The notes under the pieces are model-generated. The model had not been told where the DNA came from. It ran no database searches and saw nothing but the letters and a program-made list of their open reading frames with translations. Shown here piece by piece: positions 1-6,882 of a DNA stretch of 13,758 nt. The position numbers and the translations under genes were made by a program. The stretch comes from Opitutia bacterium. Lineage in GTDB: Bacteria > Verrucomicrobiota > Verrucomicrobiia > Opitutales > UBA953. The number at the start of each line of letters is the position of its first letter. The stretch's first letter is position 1. The stretch lies in assembly GCA_021204635.1 (NCBI GenBank), contig JAJPZB010000116.1, forward strand, positions 1 to 13,758, given 5' to 3'.

Positions 1-79
1 CCTCACTACCAACCCACAACAACCCGCCACCACCATTGCGCCACCACTAACCCAAATCTCACCACCAACCCGCCACTGC
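1..79. repeat. CCACYAACCC repeat block downstream of nadA
   Basis: Two exact cores (CCACTAACCC at 44-53 and CCACCAACCC at 62-71) lie 18 bp apart, with degenerate units at 4-15 and 16-25. The block ends a few bases before the nadA stop codon, so it is the 3' flank of nadA, and it is G-rich in the nadA sense. Positions 41-74 match 7137-7170 (downstream of hisN) at 33 of 34 bases. The block probably continues past the left window edge. Confidence 0.85.
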
Positions 80-87
80 GGCGTGGC

Positions 88-1068
88 CTATTTGCTCCAC
101 TCGAGCATGCGTTTGATTGGGATGTATGCGGCTTGGCGAATGTCTTCCGGCAGGGTGATTTCGGGCGCCATGTTTTTGAGGCAGTCGCGGACCTTTTCCA
201 CGGTGTTCATCTTCATGAACATGCATTCGTTGCAAGCGCAATTTGCGGTGGGACCTGCGACAAATTTCTTGCCCGGGACCTCGTTTTGCAGCCGCGAAAT
301 CATGTTTGTCTCCGTAACTATGATGAATGTTTTCGCGGAGGATTCGCGGCAGAAATTGACCATTTTTTCCGTGGAGCAAACGATGTCGGCGCACTCGCGG
401 ACGCTTTCGACGCATTCGGGGTGGACGAGGACGGGCGCCTCGGGGAACTCTGCCCGCGCGCGGCGGATTTCTGCGGCGGAGAATAGGATGTGCGCGTAGC
501 ACGAGCCCGGCCAGAGGCGCATTTTCCGCCCCGTTTGCCGCATTACCCAGGAGCCGAGATTTTGGTCGGGCACGAACAAAATTTCTTTGTCTGCGGGCAC
601 GTGCTCGACAATTTTCTGCGCGTTGCCGCTGGTGCAAATCACGTCTGAAAGGGCTTTGACGGCGGCGCTGCAATTGATGTATGCGACGACGCAGAGATTT
701 GGATTTTTTGCCTTGACAGCGGCGAGCTCGGCGGCGTCACAAGAATCTGCGAGCGAGCAACCGGCTTCGAGCACGGGCAGCAGCACCTTCTTCGTCGGGT
801 TCACGATTTTTGCGACTTCCGCCATGAAGTGCACGCCGCAGAAGACGATTGCGGCGGCATCTTTCGCGGCTTCGGCGCAGTAGGAAAGGCCGAGCGAATC
901 TCCGACGAAATCGGCGACGCGCTGTATTTCCGCGTTTTGGTAGTTGTGCGCGAGAATAATTGCGTTGCGCTCTTTTTTGAGTTGCAGGATTTCCTGCTGA
1001 ATTGCCGATAGCGGCGGGAGATCGCCGTTGCGGGAATCGTATGTTTTCAGTTGAAACGCGGTTTGCAT
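88..1068 (-). CDS. nadA: Quinolinate synthase NadA
   Basis: NadA condenses iminoaspartate with dihydroxyacetone phosphate to quinolinate in de novo NAD synthesis; it is a cytosolic [4Fe-4S] enzyme. The 326-aa product has the family blocks in order: LAHNYQ (39-44), GDSLGLS (56-62), FCGVHFMAE (76-84), EAGCSLADSC (101-110), CTSGNA (145-150), HPEC (216-219) and NECMFMKMNT (280-289). The three expected cluster cysteines fit C77, C219 and C282. The reading frame runs upstream to 1179, but that stretch is basic and unlike NadA. The ATG at 1066-1068 gives the usual family length and places LAHNYQ correctly. No Shine-Dalgarno is visible (GCAACAACGAAA before the ATG). No nadB or nadC lies nearby. The gene is divergent from the secreted protein at 1243, and a repeat block follows its stop. 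Identification is firm; only the start is inferred. Confidence 0.96.
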   Translation of the reverse strand: MQTAFQLKTYDSRNGDLPPLSAIQQEILQLKKERNAIILAHNYQNAEIQRVADFVGDSLGLSYCAEAAKDAAAIVFCGVHFMAEVAKIVNPTKKVLLPVLEAGCSLADSCDAAELAAVKAKNPNLCVVAYINCSAAVKALSDVICTSGNAQKIVEHVPADKEILFVPDQNLGSWVMRQTGRKMRLWPGSCYAHILFSAAEIRRARAEFPEAPVLVHPECVESVRECADIVCSTEKMVNFCRESSAKTFIIVTETNMISRLQNEVPGKKFVAGPTANCACNECMFMKMNTVEKVRDCLKNMAPEITLPEDIRQAAYIPIKRMLEWSK

Positions 1069-1111
1069 TTTCGTTGTTGCGGGCAAATTTAGCAAAGCGC
1101 GGCGAGTGCGG

Positions 1112-1190
1112 GCAAAATTTTTTTGGGCGCGGGGAAAATCTGCGGCAATGCGGCGGCGCGGACGCCCTTGTTTTCCCAAAAAAAAATTGC
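1112..1190. promoter_or_regulatory. Divergent intergenic region with AT-rich inverted repeat
   Basis: The 174-bp gap between the nadA and 1243 start codons must hold both promoters. It contains a 16-nt imperfect inverted repeat: GCAAAATTTTTTTGGG at 1112-1127 and, inverted, at 1175-1190 (14 of 16 pairs, 47-nt loop). A weak plus-strand promoter candidate is TTGCGA (1187-1192) with TAGATT (1211-1216). Either a regulator site or chance in poly-A/T tracts is possible; the promoter call is weak. Confidence 0.25.
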
Positions 1191-1242
1191 GAAGAAACGT
1201 AGTGCCAAATTAGATTTCGCGAAAACCCAAAAACCCCTTTTT

Positions 1243-2220
1243 ATGATTTTGCGAAAACTCCGGATCTTGGTAATTTGCGCGCTTGCCTTTGCGGGAACCC
1301 TCGGCGTGGCAGAGGCGCAGCAGCGCCGCCAATCTTCGTCGCGTAGCAGCGATTCCGCGCAGCGTCAATCCGATATTGTAGTGCGCTTCATGTATTGGGC
1401 GGGCGCGAGCGGCGACAAATCGACGAACTTTTTTTACAAGGAGGGGCGCGACTACAAGCCGCTTCTGATCACGGAAATGTCGTTCGCGAAGGCGTATCGC
1501 TACCACGGCGAATTGCCGATGAACATTTACCGCAAGGCGACGGAGGCGGAGATTGCCGCGCGCAGAGAGCAAGGCGTGAAGGCTGCGGATCTCGAATATA
1601 TTCCGCACGCCACAGTCGCGATTGACCGCAAATTGCGCGAGGCGGGGATTTTGATTCCGGGCGATTTGCGGACGGTGAAGCCGGTCGTTCTCGATTTCAG
1701 CGAAAAGGTGTTTCCGCTCGGCTCCACCATGGTGATGAATATGGCGGGGATGCCGGTTCAGGGCTATCTCGCGGAGCCGCCGGGCGGTCAGCCCAACGCG
1801 CCCAAGGACGCACCGAAAATGCCGCCACAGACGTTCAGCCTGCAGCGCCAGGGGCAATTCTGGATTTCCGCGCCGGTAAAGGCATACATGACGTTGGACA
1901 TGCGGCTCGCGGTGCCGTTTGAAGGCGCGGAAGGCGGGTGGAGCATGGCGTGGGCGTCGTCGGCAGTGTTTCACGCAACGGCGCGCTCGGTGGTCTTCGT
2001 TTTGCCTTCCACAAAACCGCAATTGGAGGGCAAGCCGCCGCGCGTGGAAGTCAGGCAGGCAGGCGTTGTGCAAAGCCCGCCTGAAAACAGCGACAACAAC
2101 GCCGCAAACACGGATTCGCAGAAAAAGACGCGCAACCGTCGCGGCAACAATGCCGACAACAATCCCGATAACGTGAAGCCGCCGGAAGAAAACACGCGCC
2201 CCGCGAAGCGCCGCGTCTGA
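1243..2220 (+). CDS. Secreted or envelope protein of unknown function
   Basis: I do not recognise this family. The 325-aa product starts with a basic MILRKLR, a hydrophobic core and an AEA|QQ site near residues 23-27, a classic Sec signal peptide, so export is likely. Residues 27-43 are a Ser/Arg/Gln-rich linker. Residues 44-260 form the globular part, starting at DIVVRFMYW with many beta-like segments (KPVVLDF, TFSLQRQGQFWISA, SVVFVLP). Residues 178-195 are a Pro/Gly/Ala-rich loop. The tail from about 275 is low-complexity, Asn/Pro/Lys/Arg-rich and strongly basic, ending KRRV. The frame is open from 1123, but the signal peptide fixes the ATG at 1243. It leads a likely operon: 47 bp to the DUF151 gene, then 25 bp to dus. 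No catalytic motif or lipobox was seen. A cell-envelope role is only inferred from the signal peptide. Confidence 0.8.
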   Translation: MILRKLRILVICALAFAGTLGVAEAQQRRQSSSRSSDSAQRQSDIVVRFMYWAGASGDKSTNFFYKEGRDYKPLLITEMSFAKAYRYHGELPMNIYRKATEAEIAARREQGVKAADLEYIPHATVAIDRKLREAGILIPGDLRTVKPVVLDFSEKVFPLGSTMVMNMAGMPVQGYLAEPPGGQPNAPKDAPKMPPQTFSLQRQGQFWISAPVKAYMTLDMRLAVPFEGAEGGWSMAWASSAVFHATARSVVFVLPSTKPQLEGKPPRVEVRQAGVVQSPPENSDNNAANTDSQKKTRNRRGNNADNNPDNVKPPEENTRPAKRRV

Positions 2221-2230
2221 GGCTTTGTTG

Positions 2231-2243
2231 CCACCACAAACCC
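2231..2243. repeat. Single degenerate CCACCACAAACCC unit
   Basis: One degenerate copy of the dispersed repeat (CCACCACAAACCC) occupies the 47-bp gap between the secreted-protein gene and the DUF151 gene. Unlike most intergenic blocks it is C-rich in the sense of the preceding gene. A single degenerate unit could be chance. Confidence 0.35.
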
Positions 2244-2267
2244 GCACCGATTTTTTTACCAAGATAA

Positions 2268-2747
2268 ATGGCAGAAGAAGATTTTTTGAAAGATTTCGTC
2301 GAGTTGAAAGGCACGAGCGTGTTTGCGCTCGGCGACAGCTCTGCGCTTTTCATGATTTGCGAGAACAAGGTTTTGCTCGCGCAAACCGAAGCGGGATTCG
2401 CGGAAAAAATGGACCGCGTCACCGCCGGAGAGACCTGCGCGCGCCCGCAGACGTATGAGCTTCTCGCCGAAATTTGCAAAGGCTTCGAGATTGTGCCGCG
2501 GGTGGTGCTCATCACGAAATACATTCGCTCGGACGAAGTCTATTTCGCGCGAATCATATATTTTATGGAAAACGAGCTCGGGGAAAAAATTCTCGAGATA
2601 GACGCGCGGCCGTCAGACGCTCTGTTGCAGGCGGCGATGTTCAATGCGAAGGTCTTCATCGCGCGCTCGGTTCTCGCGGCGGCGCCGGACGCGTCGGAGT
2701 TGCTCGAGCTCGCGAGGAAGCGCGACAACAAATCTTCGCAATCCTGA
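2268..2747 (+). CDS. Bifunctional nuclease (BFN/DUF151) domain protein
   Basis: The 159-aa protein has the hallmarks of the DUF151 / bifunctional nuclease family. RPQTYELLAEI (59-69) takes the place of the usual RP-T-H-L stretch. It is followed by beta-rich segments (VPRVVLITKY, VYFARIIYF) and by the family signature IDARPSDALLQAA (111-123), then KVFIARSVL (128-136). The length is typical for a stand-alone member. The plant founder protein was described as having RNase and DNase activity; the bacterial role is poorly defined, so nuclease activity here is not established. The ATG at 2268 follows an AT-rich stretch without Shine-Dalgarno. It sits between the secreted protein (47 bp upstream) and dus (25 bp downstream), all on the plus strand, suggesting cotranscription. 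Confidence 0.85.
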   Translation: MAEEDFLKDFVELKGTSVFALGDSSALFMICENKVLLAQTEAGFAEKMDRVTAGETCARPQTYELLAEICKGFEIVPRVVLITKYIRSDEVYFARIIYFMENELGEKILEIDARPSDALLQAAMFNAKVFIARSVLAAAPDASELLELARKRDNKSSQS

Positions 2748-2772
2748 GAAAATCGCCGCCGGCGAGCGCAGA

Positions 2773-3987
2773 ATGAAGCTCGAAGAAATCTTGCCGCAGA
2801 TTGCCGCCGGCGTCCCCGCGACATGCCTCGCGCCGATGCAGGACGTCACGACGTGCCGCTTCATGGAACTCATCGCGGGCGAGCGCTACGGAGCGCCGGA
2901 TTTTTTCGTCACCGAGTTTTTGCGCGTCCACGCGACCTCGGATTTCAACGACGAAATTGTCGAGAGCCTGACGCGCATTCCGGCTCGGGCGCCGCTTTTT
3001 TTGCAACTCATCGGCGAAAATATTGACGCGCTTACCCGCGTGGCCGGCGCGGCGCTCTCGCGCTTTGGGTCGGTGGCGGGGATCGATTTCAACCTCGGAT
3101 GCCCGTCGCCGAAAATTTGCAAGAAAAATGTTGGTGGCGGACTGTTGCGCGACATCGCGCACGTGGCAGAAATTATCCCTGCGCTGAGGGAAATTACTGC
3201 GGATCGCGGGAAACTTTTTTCCGTAAAATGCCGCATCGGCTTTGCGGACGATTCGGCATTGTCGCGGATTGTCGATCTCGCGAACGAGAACGCGGTCGAT
3301 CTCCTCTCCGTCCACGGGCGCACCGTTCGCGGGCTCTATCGCACGCCCGTAGATTATGGCGCGATCGCCTTCGCCGTGGAAAAAGCCGCCTGTCCCGTTT
3401 TCGCGAACGGAGAAATTTCCTCGGTGGTCAAGTCAAAATTTGTTCTCGCGACAACAAAGTGCGCGGGCTTCATGCTCGGCAGGCACGCGATTCGCAACCC
3501 TTGGATTTTCAGGCAAATCAAAGAGGCGCGGGAACGCGGTTTCTACGGCAACAATGCCGCCCCCACCAACCCAATTCCCACCACCAACCCAATTCTCACC
3601 ACCAACCTAATTCCCACCACCAACCCGAGTTCCACCACTAACCCGCGTTCCACCACCAACCCGGTCGCCACCACCAACCCGGCGCCGGAAATTTTCCGCC
3701 CTACGCTCGGCGACGTTTTTCTCTACGTGCGCGACCTCGCGGAGTGTGTTGCGCAGCCCGGCGACAATCCCGAGCGCGTCGCCGCGAGGATGAAAAAATT
3801 TCTCAACTTTGTCGGGACCGGCGTTGACGCGCGCGGCGAATTTTTGTTCGAGGCTCGGCGCGCGAAAACGCCCGACGAGATTTTCGCAGTCTCAGAAAAA
3901 TTCATGCTCGCCGGCAACAGAGCGGAACAGCCCTTCCCCGACGAGCCGTTTTCCGGCATTGTGGCGAGGCCGAACTGCGAAATTTGA
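2773..3987 (+). CDS. dus: tRNA-dihydrouridine synthase (Dus family)
   Basis: Dus enzymes reduce specific uridines in tRNA to dihydrouridine using FMN and NADPH in the cytosol. The 404-aa product shows the TIM-barrel motifs in order: LAPMQDVTTCRFMEL (19-33), TEFLRVH (47-53), QLIGENI (78-84), FNLGCPSPKICKKNVGGGLL (106-125) with catalytic cysteine C110, VKCRIGF (151-157), SVHGRTVRGLY (179-189), VFANGEIS (209-216) and GFMLGRHAIRNPWIF (232-246). A helical tRNA-binding domain follows from about 308. Between the two lies a seven-unit TTNP repeat (264-303) encoded by the dispersed DNA repeat, which makes the protein longer than the usual 310-350 aa. The frame is intact through it. The frame is open from 2644, but that overlaps the DUF151 gene; the ATG at 2773 starts just before the first barrel motif. 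Dus subtype (A, B or C) is not resolved. Confidence 0.93.
   Translation: MKLEEILPQIAAGVPATCLAPMQDVTTCRFMELIAGERYGAPDFFVTEFLRVHATSDFNDEIVESLTRIPARAPLFLQLIGENIDALTRVAGAALSRFGSVAGIDFNLGCPSPKICKKNVGGGLLRDIAHVAEIIPALREITADRGKLFSVKCRIGFADDSALSRIVDLANENAVDLLSVHGRTVRGLYRTPVDYGAIAFAVEKAACPVFANGEISSVVKSKFVLATTKCAGFMLGRHAIRNPWIFRQIKEARERGFYGNNAAPTNPIPTTNPILTTNLIPTTNPSSTTNPRSTTNPVATTNPAPEIFRPTLGDVFLYVRDLAECVAQPGDNPERVAARMKKFLNFVGTGVDARGEFLFEARRAKTPDEIFAVSEKFMLAGNRAEQPFPDEPFSGIVARPNCEI
3562..3681. repeat. Seven-unit, 18-bp in-frame repeat array inside dus
   Basis: Cores start at 3563, 3581, 3599, 3617, 3635, 3653 and 3671, an exact 18-bp period (six codons). Six are exact CCACYAACCC; the third ends CCT. 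Translation gives repeated xTTNPx, where x varies (P, L, S, A, then I, S, R, V). The first unit lacks one Thr residue of the motif. The core is the same as in the intergenic blocks. Confidence 0.95.
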
Positions 3988-4017
3988 CCACTAACCCGCC
4001 ACCACTAACCCCGCAAC
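3988..4017. repeat. Two-unit repeat filling the dus-rhaB convergent gap
   Basis: Exact CCACTAACCC cores at 3988-3997 and 4002-4011 lie 14 bp apart. They begin right after the dus TGA and end just before the rhaB stop, so the 30 bp between two convergent genes is almost only repeat. No canonical hairpin terminator was seen here. The block is G-rich in the rhaB sense and C-rich in the dus sense. Confidence 0.85.
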
Positions 4018-5499
4018 TCAGGCGCGGGTCGGGCGCAGGTTTTTAAACTTCTCGTAGGCGCTTTCCCACGCGACACGATCTTGCGTGGGCACGTAGGTTT
4101 TGACGTCGAAAGAATTTCTGACAACGCTTCGGATTTCGTCGATTCCGGAGAGCTCGCCCGCCGCAACCGCCTGAATCAAAATGTTCCCGCAACTCGTGCC
4201 TTCGACGGGACCCGCGACAACTTTCCGCCCCGTCGCATTCGCAACAAACTGCATGAAAAGACGCGAGCGCGAGCCGCCACCAACCACGTGCAGCGTGTCG
4301 ATTTCGCTCTCGGACAGCGCCGCGATGTCGTCCAACGCCTTGCGAAACGCGAACGCGAGGCTTTCCAAAATGCAGCGCATCGTCTGCCCGATGGTCGCGG
4401 GGACGGGCTGCGAGGTCTCGGCGCAAAACGCGGCGATTTTTTTCGGCATGTCGCCGGGCTTGAGAAAGCGTTCGTCGTCGGGGTCGATGTGCGAGCGCAA
4501 CTCGGGCTCGGCGGCGGCGAGTTTGTCCAATTCCGGCGCGGGAATGTCGTCGCCTCGGGCTTTCCAAAATCTCATCGATTCCTGTTGAATCCACATGCCG
4601 ACGATGTTTTTCAGGAAGCGGGTCGTGTGGCCGAAGCCGACTTCGTTTGTGTAATTTGCCTTGCGAACCGTTTCCGAGATGAACGGGCGCGGCGATTCAA
4701 CGCCGATCAGCGACCACGTTCCACACGACAAAAATGCCCAACGCGAGCCCTTTTCCGCCGGAATTGCGACGACGGCGGCGGCGGTGTCGTGCGAGCAGCT
4801 CGCGACGATTTTTGTGGCGGCGGGGAGACCCGTTTCCGCCGCGATTTCGGGGCGAATTTTCCCGAGCGTCGTGCCCGACGGAACGATTTCGGGGAAGATT
4901 TTGCGCGGGATTCCAAGCGCGTCGGCGATGTCGAAAGCCCAGCTGCGGGCGCGCGGATTGTAAAGCTGCGTCGTGCTCGCGAGCGAAACTTCTGCAGCGG
5001 GGACGCCGGAGAAAAGGTAGTTGAAGTAGTCGCCGATGTTCAAAAATTTGTCCGCGACGGCGAGCATTTCGGGGCGGGAACGCGTGTCCTCAAAAAGCTG
5101 GTAGAGCGTGTTTATCGAGATGAACATTATGCCTGAGGCGGCGAAAACGGCTTCGTCGGGGACGATTTTTCGCACGCGCTCGATCGAGGCATCCGTCCGC
5201 GAATCGCGATATTGGAAGGGCGCGGCGACGAGCGGCTCGTTGCCCTTGATGAACACGTAATCGACGCCCCAGGAATCTGCGGAAATGCTTTCGATGGGAA
5301 TGCCGAGGCCGGCGGCGCGCTTGAGCCCGTTTTTCAGCTCGTCAAAGAGCCGCAAAACGTCCCAGCGCAGAGTGCCGTTTACGGCGACCGCTTTGTTGTA
5401 GAAACGGTGAATTTCTTCGAGCGAAATTTTGCCGTCGTGGAGTTTTCCAAGTATGACGCGCCCGCTGTCGGCGCCGAGGTCAAGGGCGAGGTAATTCAT
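4018..5499 (-). CDS. rhaB: Rhamnulokinase RhaB (FGGY family)
   Basis: RhaB phosphorylates L-rhamnulose to L-rhamnulose 1-phosphate with ATP in cytosolic rhamnose catabolism. The 493-aa product has the FGGY features in the rhamnulokinase form: DLGADSGRVILG (7-18), SADSWGVDYVF (73-83), PFQYRDSRTD (94-103), MFISINTLYQL (125-135), NIGDYFNYLFSG (154-165), catalytic CSHDTAAAV (235-243; D238), FLSCGTWSLIG (257-267), NEVGFGHTTRFLKNIVGMW (285-303) and HVVGGGSRSRLFMQ (404-417), then GPVEGTSCGNILIQA (430-444). Length is normal. The frame extends to 5541, but the ATG at 5497-5499 puts the DLGADSG loop at the expected N-terminus. No rhaA, rhaD or rhamnose transporter is in the window, so the pathway genes are elsewhere or past the edges. 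The next gene upstream on the same strand ends 275 bp away, so shared transcription is doubtful. Confidence 0.95.
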   Translation of the reverse strand: MNYLALDLGADSGRVILGKLHDGKISLEEIHRFYNKAVAVNGTLRWDVLRLFDELKNGLKRAAGLGIPIESISADSWGVDYVFIKGNEPLVAAPFQYRDSRTDASIERVRKIVPDEAVFAASGIMFISINTLYQLFEDTRSRPEMLAVADKFLNIGDYFNYLFSGVPAAEVSLASTTQLYNPRARSWAFDIADALGIPRKIFPEIVPSGTTLGKIRPEIAAETGLPAATKIVASCSHDTAAAVVAIPAEKGSRWAFLSCGTWSLIGVESPRPFISETVRKANYTNEVGFGHTTRFLKNIVGMWIQQESMRFWKARGDDIPAPELDKLAAAEPELRSHIDPDDERFLKPGDMPKKIAAFCAETSQPVPATIGQTMRCILESLAFAFRKALDDIAALSESEIDTLHVVGGGSRSRLFMQFVANATGRKVVAGPVEGTSCGNILIQAVAAGELSGIDEIRSVVRNSFDVKTYVPTQDRVAWESAYEKFKNLRPTRA

Positions 5500-5591
5500 T
5501 TTTCCGAGATTGTTGCAAAAACGAGTGTGAGCATTGAACAACTCCGGCGCAGTTCCCGCGAGTGCGAAAATTTTCCCGCATCGTGGCGACT

Positions 5592-5769
5592 GGGTTGGTG
5601 GTGGCGAGGGAAGGTGGTGGGGGAAAATTTTGGGTTAGTGGTGGGATTTGGCTTGGTGGTGAGGACAAATATTCCACGACAAGCCCAATTCCCACCACCG
5701 TCCCTACCACCACCGTCCCAGTCGCCACCACCAAGCCAAATCCCACCACCAACCCGCCACCACTAACCC
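5592..5769. repeat. Mixed-orientation repeat block between rhaB and the 5775 gene
   Basis: The left half is G-rich on the plus strand (exact cores at 5592-5601 and 5632-5641; GGCTTGGTGG at 5650). The right half is C-rich (CCACCAAGCC at 5728; exact cores at 5746 and 5760). Orientation flips near 5665-5680. Spacings of 18 bp (5632 to 5650, 5728 to 5746) and 14 bp (5746 to 5760) occur. The right end stops five bases before the stop codon of the minus-strand gene at 5775. Confidence 0.85.
5632..5755. repeat. 30-bp inverted repeat, 64-nt loop
   Basis: Positions 5632-5661 and 5726-5755 are reverse complements at 29 of 30 positions (single mismatch: A in GGGTTA against G). The 64 bases between them hold further repeat units in C-rich orientation. 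Transcribed from either strand this could form a long hairpin, and in DNA a cruciform. Confidence 0.85.
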
Positions 5770-5774
5770 GCATT

Positions 5775-6842
5775 TCACCTGCCCAAGAGGCGTCGGATTG
5801 AGCGGGAATCTGCGTTGGGCAGGCGGAGTTTGCGCGCGATAAAATCCGTGAGTGCCTCGCCACGAAACCCCTGCGCCTTGCCCGCTTCCTCAAAAAATTT
5901 CGCGCGCTTGGCAAGTTGCGCGTTTTCAATGCGGGATTCGGAAAACGCCCGCCCCTGCCGGCGCACGCCCTTCGCGCGGTGCAACTCGGCGACCTTTTTC
6001 CAATCAAAATCGCGGGCGGCATCAAACGACATATATGCAGGGACGAAAATCTGCGTGCCGTAGGGCGTCGTGTTCACGGAAGGTTTGAGCAAAAGGGGCT
6101 CGTCCGTGTCGGTGTCCATGCCCCACAAATAGTATTTCCAGCAGAGCAGATCGAACGCCGCGAAGAAAATTTGCTCGTCGGAATCGAAAAGCGTCCCCAA
6201 ACCGCGAGACCACCCGCGCTCGGGCGTCGCGCGCCGGTGCAGGACGGAGCGTTTGGCTGCCGTGATGTAGTTGGGGTAAAGCGCTTTGAGCATTTCCCAG
6301 TCGCGCTTGAACTCGGCGGACGAACGCAACGCCAATTCAAATTCACTAAACTTTTTCTTACCCGATTCCGTCAAAAAATCTTCATAGTCGCCGCGACACG
6401 CCAACGCCACCGACTTGCGGATTGTCTCCGAATCTTTGAATGAAAAGGTGTTGAACCCGAAATTGTCGTTTTCGCTCGGGGCACCGGCGAGCTCGGCGAT
6501 CGCCGCGATGCCGGAATCCAACAGAGATTTTTCCCCACAAAGCGCAGATTTTAGAAGTTGCGCGTAATCCTGGGGATACGGGATAAAGGCGTTTTTGCAC
6601 TGCCAAAACGCAAAGCAAAACCGCGCATATGCCTCGGCGCAAACGGCAAAAGTTTCCGTCTTGCCTCGCGCGAAAAGTTTTGGCAGCGACAAGAAAAGGA
6701 ATTCCACCAACTCAAAGTCGCGGGTGTCCGGAAGCGGCAGGGTCGCCAAGTGCTCCCGCACGCCTGCTTCCGTAAACTTTTTTAGCCCGAATTTCTCGAG
6801 CCACCGCGTTGCAAATTGTGCTCCTCTTTCACCCTTCTTCAT
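5775..6842 (-). CDS. Protein of unknown function, 355 aa
   Basis: I do not recognise this family. Counting from the ATG at 6840-6842 the protein is 355 aa, soluble-looking, with no signal peptide or membrane segment. The first 100 residues are rich in aromatics and Leu (FELVEFLFLSLPKLF; AYARFCFAFWQCKNAF). The middle is mixed charge. A Trp/Tyr-rich stretch (FFAAFDLLCWKYYLWGMDTD, 226-245) precedes PYGTQIFVPAYMSFDAARDF (260-279). The C-terminal 70 residues are basic and helical, ending SRSIRRLLGR, which could bind nucleic acid, although no named fold is evident. The frame continues upstream to a TTG at 6926; the ATG is preferred because the extension is Cys/Lys-rich and has no conventional start. 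A repeat block follows its stop. A candidate promoter and palindrome lie upstream. Codon use resembles the neighbours, so it looks like a genuine gene. Confidence 0.8.
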   Translation of the reverse strand: MKKGERGAQFATRWLEKFGLKKFTEAGVREHLATLPLPDTRDFELVEFLFLSLPKLFARGKTETFAVCAEAYARFCFAFWQCKNAFIPYPQDYAQLLKSALCGEKSLLDSGIAAIAELAGAPSENDNFGFNTFSFKDSETIRKSVALACRGDYEDFLTESGKKKFSEFELALRSSAEFKRDWEMLKALYPNYITAAKRSVLHRRATPERGWSRGLGTLFDSDEQIFFAAFDLLCWKYYLWGMDTDTDEPLLLKPSVNTTPYGTQIFVPAYMSFDAARDFDWKKVAELHRAKGVRRQGRAFSESRIENAQLAKRAKFFEEAGKAQGFRGEALTDFIARKLRLPNADSRSIRRLLGR

Positions 6843-6882
6843 AATTCCAAAATCTCTCGCACACTTCGACTTATTGCAACCC

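Noticed and set aside
1..79. Telomere-like or chromosome-end repeat (GGGTTA)
   Set aside because: The GGGTTA hexamer is only part of a longer unit that occurs inside the chromosome between many genes and within dus.
1069..1179. N-terminal extension of nadA to 1179
   Set aside because: Basic, low-quality sequence overlapping the promoter region; NadA homology begins after the ATG at 1068.
1210..2262. 350-codon frame antisense to the secreted-protein gene
   Set aside because: Arg/His-rich shadow; the plus frame has a signal peptide and better composition.
3562..3681. Frameshift or pseudogene in dus caused by the repeat
   Set aside because: The reading frame is intact through the array and the C-terminal helical domain follows in frame.
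4018..4040. Hairpin terminator at the dus-rhaB junction (GCGC...GCGC then TTTTT)
   Set aside because: Only four pairs and lies inside the rhaB coding end; too weak to call.
4081..5136. 351-codon frame antisense to rhaB
   Set aside because: Shadow of rhaB, which carries all rhamnulokinase motifs.
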